Assembly (NCBI RefSeq): GCF_003247215.1
Contig: NZ_QKAP01000006.1
Coordinates: 1-46,686 of the forward strand
DNA: 46,686 nt
Reading direction: 5' to 3'
Source: Malonomonas rubra
Lineage (GTDB): Bacteria; Desulfobacterota; Desulfuromonadia; Desulfuromonadales; Geopsychrobacteraceae
Part shown: positions 42,796 to 46,686 of the stretch, piece after piece
How positions within the stretch are numbered: position 1 is the first letter of the stretch
Layout of the letters: each line of letters opens with the position of its first letter
Translations under genes and position numbers: made by a program
The notes under the pieces: model-generated
Database searches by the model: none
Seen by the model: only the letters and a program-made list of their open reading frames with translations
What the model was told of the DNA's origin: nothing

Positions 42796-43566
42796 ATGTT
42801 AAGCGACAAAGCAAAAAAGATGTTTGCCCAGTTGAAACTGGAAATTCCCGCGGTTGCCGTACAGTATCTGCCGGTCAAACCGGAAGGGATTGAACACTGC
42901 GACAAGCAGCTGGCGTTCTGTCAGTACGTGAAAGAGGCGCAAGACAGCGGCAAAAAGTTTTACGTCACAAAAGAGAACGATGTCTGCTACGGCAAGATGG
43001 CTTTGGGAATGATCCCCAAGCCACCGGTGACAGCCAGCGGCCAGGCCGGACTGGATTTCGGTGTTTACAAAACCCTTGCCGGCTGCCGCAAGCTCTACCA
43101 GAACCTGCCGGTTCTGGTGCCCGGGGCGATCAATTACGTTGTTTTTGCCCCGGTAGCTAACTGCGACTTCGATCCGGACCTCATTGTCCTTTTTGCCGAT
43201 ATCCCGCAAGCAGATATTGTCATGCGTGCGACCAGCTATATTTCCGGTGATTTTTGGGAATCAAAATCGACACCGGTTATCAGCTGTAGTTGGATGTATG
43301 CCTACCCGCTGATTTCCGGCAAGGTCAACCACATTACAACCGGCTTTTATCACGGACTAAAGCGCCGCAATATTTTTAAAGCCGGTCTGCGCATGATCTC
43401 CATCCCCTTCAACAAAATCGATGAGGTGGTGACTGCGTTGGACGAGATGGATTGGACAACCATTGCCTTACGCGAGGACGCGGAAAGCAAGGCGGAGCTA
43501 CAGCGGCGCATGGACCACTGGCAGGAGATGGCCGTAGAGATGGGATGCACCTGTGATCTGCACTGA
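42796..43566 (+). CDS. Stand-alone DUF169 protein
   Basis: A 256-residue DUF169 protein with family text such as FCQYVKEAQ, CYGKMALGM and Cys-containing VANCDFDP and SCSWMYAYPL. It lacks the ferredoxin part of its relative at 9040-10020. DUF169 proteins occur with Mo/W and other redox enzymes in anaerobes and have no defined reaction. I start it at the ATG at 42796; the open frame extends to a TTG at 42766 without better support. It ends MGCTCDLH, a Cys pair at the extreme C-terminus. Confidence 0.78.
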   Translation: MLSDKAKKMFAQLKLEIPAVAVQYLPVKPEGIEHCDKQLAFCQYVKEAQDSGKKFYVTKENDVCYGKMALGMIPKPPVTASGQAGLDFGVYKTLAGCRKLYQNLPVLVPGAINYVVFAPVANCDFDPDLIVLFADIPQADIVMRATSYISGDFWESKSTPVISCSWMYAYPLISGKVNHITTGFYHGLKRRNIFKAGLRMISIPFNKIDEVVTALDEMDWTTIALREDAESKAELQRRMDHWQEMAVEMGCTCDLH

Positions 43567-43625
43567 CACCTACCCACTGCTGTTAATATCAATTGTTCAT
43601 ACCGACTTTTCACGTTATCTGCCTG

Positions 43626-43697
43626 GTCTTTTTGGGGCCCCATCCAACTGTTCAGTCGACCCGCAATAGTGGACCGATCGAACAGCGACAAAAAGAC
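43626..43697. repeat. Interrupted inverted repeat downstream of the DUF169 gene
   Basis: GTCTTTTTG (43626-43634) matches CAAAAAGAC (43689-43697), with CTGTTC (43648-43653) and GAACAG (43680-43685) nested inside. It may be a bidirectional transcription end or a worn mobile-element end. The 317 bases between 43566 and 43884 hold this and the porin terminator only. Confidence 0.4.
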
Positions 43698-43802
43698 TTA
43701 ATTCCATTGAATATCTTCCATCCTGCTTAAATCAGTATAAATGCACGCCTGTTAAAAAACTAAGTCAGCATACGTTTCTAAAACATCAACAAAAATCGAG
43801 GT

Positions 43803-43840
43803 AAAAAAGCCCCTCCCGGAGAGGCAAATCTCGGGAGGGG
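43803..43840 (-). terminator. Rho-independent terminator of the porin gene
   Basis: CCCCTCCCG (43810-43818) and CGGGAGGGG (43832-43840) form a stem; on the minus strand a run of six T follows (43808-43803). Confidence 0.85.
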
Positions 43841-43883
43841 TACCAAGTCCAAACACATCCGGCTAGTCTGTGTTTGGAAAATC

Positions 43884-45119
43884 CTAGAATTTATACGTTA
43901 CAATGAAACGCGTATCTTTTGCGTCAAAACCTCTACCATAGTAGTTGTCAACAATGGCATGCCTTACACGCAATCCAAGCCCTTCGAGGCTTCCCGAAAA
44001 AGCATACTGGACATCAAAGTTTGTTTCATTCGAGTCAACCGATTCAAGCGAATGAGTTGCAACACCGTCATATTCAGCATAGAAGACATAAGTACTCAAT
44101 CCTTTGGCGCCCAAACCGCTAAAATCATAAGAAAGTCTCGCAGCATATGCATCTTCATCAGCGAGCAAACCTGCGTTTAAAACTTGCTGAACAATGGCTT
44201 TACTGTATCCCCATGGGTCATACACAGGATCGTCACCGGTCTTTGAGTATGTTGCCACAAAAGTAAAGCCATAGGCCGCAACACCTGCGTCGACACCAAA
44301 CTGGTATGTATCGATACCTGTTTTACCAGTGGAACGAATTCTCAAAGCATCGCCATCATCTTTTTGATCAGCGTACATCATGCAGCCAAAAAGCATAACG
44401 TCATTGATTTTTTTACACAACTTAGCCTTGAGATAGTACTGATCAATAACTTTGTCCATTTTGAAGCCCCAAGCTTCGACATCCGCATCTAAGCCTTCAA
44501 TTGGAAGCTTGTAGCTAGCACCTAAAATGATTGCGGCTTCATCCCGCACGGAGCCATCGTTAGCATAAATTGGACCTGCAATTTTCGAGATGTTGACAAA
44601 ATTCTCATCGTCCCAATCTGCTGCGGCATCGAGGTAGAAAGCCATCAACTTAAGGTTTTCAACACTCTTGTTAACAACGGACGTCCCACGGAAAGTTCTG
44701 GGCATCATGCGGACAGGATGGATAAACAAAAATGGAGTAAAAACCTCCTGCCCACCGACCTTAACCGTGGTATCGAAATAGTCGCCTTGAACGTAATACT
44801 CCTGTATCCGGGTCACGCTTTCATGATTAGCGGCGAGCAAACCATAGGTACCTTTCTCGTCATCACTATCAAGGTCGTTTGTGGTCGCAAATGCGGCCCC
44901 TAGGCTGATCCCTTTGAAACTGTCGGTCTTGTAGTAAAAAACTCCACCAATCGCCTGATCCTGGTTGTCTGTGACTCCCTTGTTGAAATCCCGGGTATAA
45001 TGCATCAGTTCGATTTTCCCCTTGAATTTCCCGCTGGCAAACATTTCCTTCACGCTGTCAGCAGCCATGGCCGGTGTGGACAGGCAGAGCAGCAACAAAC
45101 CAACAACAATCTTTCTCAT
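43884..45119 (-). CDS. OprD-family outer-membrane porin
   Basis: A 411-residue protein with a clear signal peptide (MRKIVVGLLLLCLSTPAMAA, cleavage after AMA) and many alternating beta strands ending in the terminal Phe typical of outer-membrane barrels. Text such as ELMHYTRDF and GGVFYYKT near the start and the FIVTYKF end fit the OprD family, which takes up carboxylates, including aromatic acids. An upstream extension to 45281 is open but the ATG at 45119 has AAGGAGG and begins the signal peptide. A sigma-54-like promoter lies about 110 bases upstream and a terminator downstream, so it is a single-gene unit. Confidence 0.85.
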   Translation of the reverse strand: MRKIVVGLLLLCLSTPAMAADSVKEMFASGKFKGKIELMHYTRDFNKGVTDNQDQAIGGVFYYKTDSFKGISLGAAFATTNDLDSDDEKGTYGLLAANHESVTRIQEYYVQGDYFDTTVKVGGQEVFTPFLFIHPVRMMPRTFRGTSVVNKSVENLKLMAFYLDAAADWDDENFVNISKIAGPIYANDGSVRDEAAIILGASYKLPIEGLDADVEAWGFKMDKVIDQYYLKAKLCKKINDVMLFGCMMYADQKDDGDALRIRSTGKTGIDTYQFGVDAGVAAYGFTFVATYSKTGDDPVYDPWGYSKAIVQQVLNAGLLADEDAYAARLSYDFSGLGAKGLSTYVFYAEYDGVATHSLESVDSNETNFDVQYAFSGSLEGLGLRVRHAIVDNYYGRGFDAKDTRFIVTYKF

Positions 45120-45238
45120 ACGAACCTTCCTCCTTGCTTCTGGTGATGGATTAGGATGGTTTACAGAAACCATCATCTTGGTTAGCAGGATGCTTTCTGC
45201 ACAAAAACACCCGACAACACCCCATTTCGGCGGCTTAA

Positions 45239-45257
45239 TCGCAACTTGCATACCAAC
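45239..45257 (-). promoter_or_regulatory. Possible sigma-54 promoter of the porin gene
   Basis: On the minus strand TTGGTA-TGCAAG-TTGCG has GG (45254-45253), ten bases, then GC (45242-45241). The -12 half is good and the -24 half has one mismatch. A GTCTCG half-site lies about 155 bp upstream at 45407-45412. The 384 bases between 45119 and 45504 show no gene. Confidence 0.5.
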
Positions 45258-45503
45258 CAACCAAAAGCAAAAGAGCAGCATAGGTACCTGTTATCACTGA
45301 GCTTTTCAGGCACAACAGAAAGAGCACAACGTCTTCTTTTGGGATAAAAAAGCGGTAAACAGCACCACACAACTGATAACAACGTGAAATATGGTCGTTT
45401 TCCACCGTCTCGCGGATTTTCATTTTAGGACAATAAGAGCTTTCTAATAAAATGGGCACCACTTGTCCGTCACAATATTTCGAATGGTCGTTTATTCCGA
45501 ATT

Positions 45504-45846
45504 TTGTCGCTTGCTGGGGGTGGCCTCAGAGGCGCCTTTACAGCTGCCGTCCTTGCCAAATGGGACGAAATGATTAAGAGTGGCGGCGGAAATCAATTAG
45601 TAAAACATTTCGATCTTGTTGCAGGAACATCGACAGGTACGATTCTCGCCATGGGTCTAAGCTATTGCTACTGCTCATACCCTCGACCGCACGGCATTTA
45701 CATCAATATCTGCTGTAGGAGCAGCATTGGCATCCTCTGCCGCACCGACATATTTTGATGAAGCAATCATTGATACTCAATTTCCAGTAGAGAGTTACCT
45801 TGATGGCGGTATTTGGGCAAACAATCCTGTATTGCCTGGGTCATAA
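45504..45846 (+). pseudogene. Patatin-like phospholipase with internal deletion
   Basis: The first part reads LSLAGGGLRGAFTAAVLAKWDEM and FDLVAGTSTGTI, the oxyanion loop and GxSxG nucleophile motif of patatins. After about 55 residues the frame changes and a distant C-terminal part follows: AALASSAAPTYF, then YLDGGIWANNPV with the catalytic Asp, ending at TAA 45844. Some 100 residues or more that normally separate these parts are missing, and no ATG is found at the start. It is a remnant with both catalytic motifs but no intact frame. Confidence 0.8.
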
Positions 45847-45848
45847 GA

Positions 45849-45880
45849 AAATGCCTCGGCCAATCGACCGAGGCATTTCT
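45849..45880 (+). terminator. Terminator-like hairpin after the patatin remnant
   Basis: AAATGCCTCGG (45849-45859) and CCGAGGCATTT (45868-45878) form a perfect 11-bp stem with a T-rich end. Confidence 0.65.
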
Positions 45881-45927
45881 GTGTATCTAAAGGAGTGAAT
45901 GACCGAAAAATGGGGAGTGTTGACGTT

Positions 45928-46020
45928 TGACCTCCCCCCGGAAAATTGGACAAGCCAAAAGTAGAGATTTCGGGCAAAATGACCCTTAATGGGAGGAGGT
46001 CACTTTGATGGTATCCTAAA
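45928..46020 (+). mobile_element. Possible insertion-sequence end (relic)
   Basis: TGACCTCCCCCCGGAAAATTGGACA at 45928-45952 resembles the terminal repeats seen in IS3-like elements. It is followed by GGGAGGAGG and an ATG at 46008 whose frame stops after three codons. No transposase remains. The 600 bases from 45847 to 46454 hold this, one short open frame and a tRNA terminator. Confidence 0.3.
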
Positions 46021-46132
46021 TTATGTTCTGGATTGATTTGGGGGCCTACTGGGGCTGTACGTAAACCATTCCCACTAATCCTGAAATGCGAGAACCCCAA
46101 CACTGGTAGTCAGCAGTCGTGATAATTGGTGG

Positions 46133-46312
46133 ATGGCATTCGACCAAGAATGCTTAGATTTAATCAGAATAAGTAAAGGATACGGCCAACGGTCATTTAC
46201 AGCTAGTCTTAGGCTTGAAAAACTCAAAAATCAATTTGGCACGATTTTATTTCTGTTATACATCCCTGATTTATCAGTCATCAAAGCTCGAGTTCTTATA
46301 ATTGGTGCATGA
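46133..46312 (+). CDS. Short open frame, 59 residues, doubtful
   Basis: The frame begins MAFDQECLDLIRISKGYGQRS and ends IIGA. No ribosome site is clear and I recognise no family. It may be a fragment of a mobile-element protein in this relic-rich stretch next to a tRNA gene. Confidence 0.2.
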   Translation: MAFDQECLDLIRISKGYGQRSFTASLRLEKLKNQFGTILFLLYIPDLSVIKARVLIIGA

Positions 46313-46413
46313 CAAATTGACCGTTGGACATCCAAAGCAGGTAGATTTCAACAAGCCAAAGGTCAGATTTTAAAAAGGTGGGCACCGGGCGGGCACAATT
46401 TGGGCACAGACGC

Positions 46414-46446
46414 AAAAAAGGGTTACGGCAAAAACCGTAACCCTTT
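46414..46446 (-). terminator. Terminator of the tRNA-Arg gene
   Basis: GGGTTACGG (46420-46428) and CCGTAACCC (46435-46443) form a stem with flanking A/T pairs; on the minus strand it is followed by a run of T. Confidence 0.75.
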
Positions 46447-46454
46447 GAATTCAT

Positions 46455-46531
<77 letters not shown>

Positions 46532-46593
46532 ACGGGCTGTTCTATATAAACTATCTCCCGGCAAATTGCAACCGCAATCTTGGTACGAACGCG

Positions 46594-46686
46594 CTACTCT
46601 TCCTCCTCGTACGTCTTGCGCATCAATAATAGAATAAACCCGGCAATAATAAGCAACCCTACAGCAATCGCACCATAGACTTTGCG
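46594..46686 (-). CDS. C-terminal end of a membrane protein (partial)
   Basis: On the minus strand the frame runs in from the window edge and ends at TAG (46596-46594). The 30 visible residues form one hydrophobic span (VYGAIAVGLLIIAGFILLL) followed by a short charged tail, MRKTYEEEE. It is too short to assign a family. It lies 62 bases upstream of the tRNA-Arg gene on the same strand. Confidence 0.55.
   Translation of the reverse strand, partial: RKVYGAIAVGLLIIAGFILLLMRKTYEEEE

Overview
The window looks like a piece of a GC-moderate anaerobic delta-proteobacterial-type chromosome, most plausibly Desulfuromonadales (Geobacter/Pelobacter-like). The signs are a HesB-like selenoprotein, heavy use of sigma-54 promoters, several cytoplasmic bis-MGD (molybdenum or tungsten) enzymes, an OprD-type porin and an outer-membrane Gram-negative layout. 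The taxonomic call is inference; no rRNA is present.

Layout. (1) 1-1471, plus strand: a MogA-MobB fusion and a small membrane protein. (2) 1496-3533, minus strand: a DMT exporter and a ketopantoate-reductase-like protein. (3) 3949-11667, plus strand: an operon with MobA, an HdrD/GlpC-like Fe-S protein, a bis-MGD oxidoreductase, a frameshifted DUF2064 protein, a ferredoxin-DUF169 protein, a HesB-like protein whose in-frame TGA is best read as selenocysteine, and an MFS carrier. (4) 11980-12936: a small Cys protein and a decayed aldehyde dehydrogenase. (5) 22423 down to 13041, minus strand: a long operon with a GNAT protein, an MBL hydrolase, a flavin reductase, MoaA, an unknown protein, DUF2064, an aquaporin, a COG0523 GTPase and a 1032-residue radical SAM / ArsM-like methyltransferase / DUF5714 protein. 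(6) 23015-25168: an AcoR-type sigma-54 activator. (7) 25638-30833: a PsrABC-like bis-MGD enzyme, four-cluster ferredoxin and NrfD membrane subunit, plus an MJ0619-like radical SAM protein. (8) 31367-34974: a second type of bis-MGD enzyme that has lost its N-terminal Fe-S cluster, with a small subunit that has lost one of two clusters, and small Cys-rich or charged proteins. (9) 35130-43566: an OFA-type carrier, a TetR regulator, an aromatic-acid carrier (AAHS), a trigger-factor-like chaperone without PPIase domain, an OYE-family Fe-S flavoenzyme and a second DUF169 protein. (10) 43884-45119, minus strand: an OprD-like porin. (11) 45504-46686: a patatin pseudogene, mobile-element relics, tRNA-Arg(CCG) and the end of a membrane protein.

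The transcription units appear tied together. Strong GG-N10-GC sigma-54 promoters lie before units 3, 5, 7 and 8 and weaker ones before the activator, the trigger-factor unit and the porin. About 90-180 bp upstream of most of them sits a shared 15-bp dyad, GTCTCA-N3-TGAGAC or a variant. I infer that the activator at 23015 controls this set. Together the genes would take an organic acid, possibly aromatic, across both membranes and process it reductively with Mo/W and flavin enzymes, while the accessory genes make or install the molybdopterin cofactor and Fe-S or Se centres. The substrate is not determined by the sequence.
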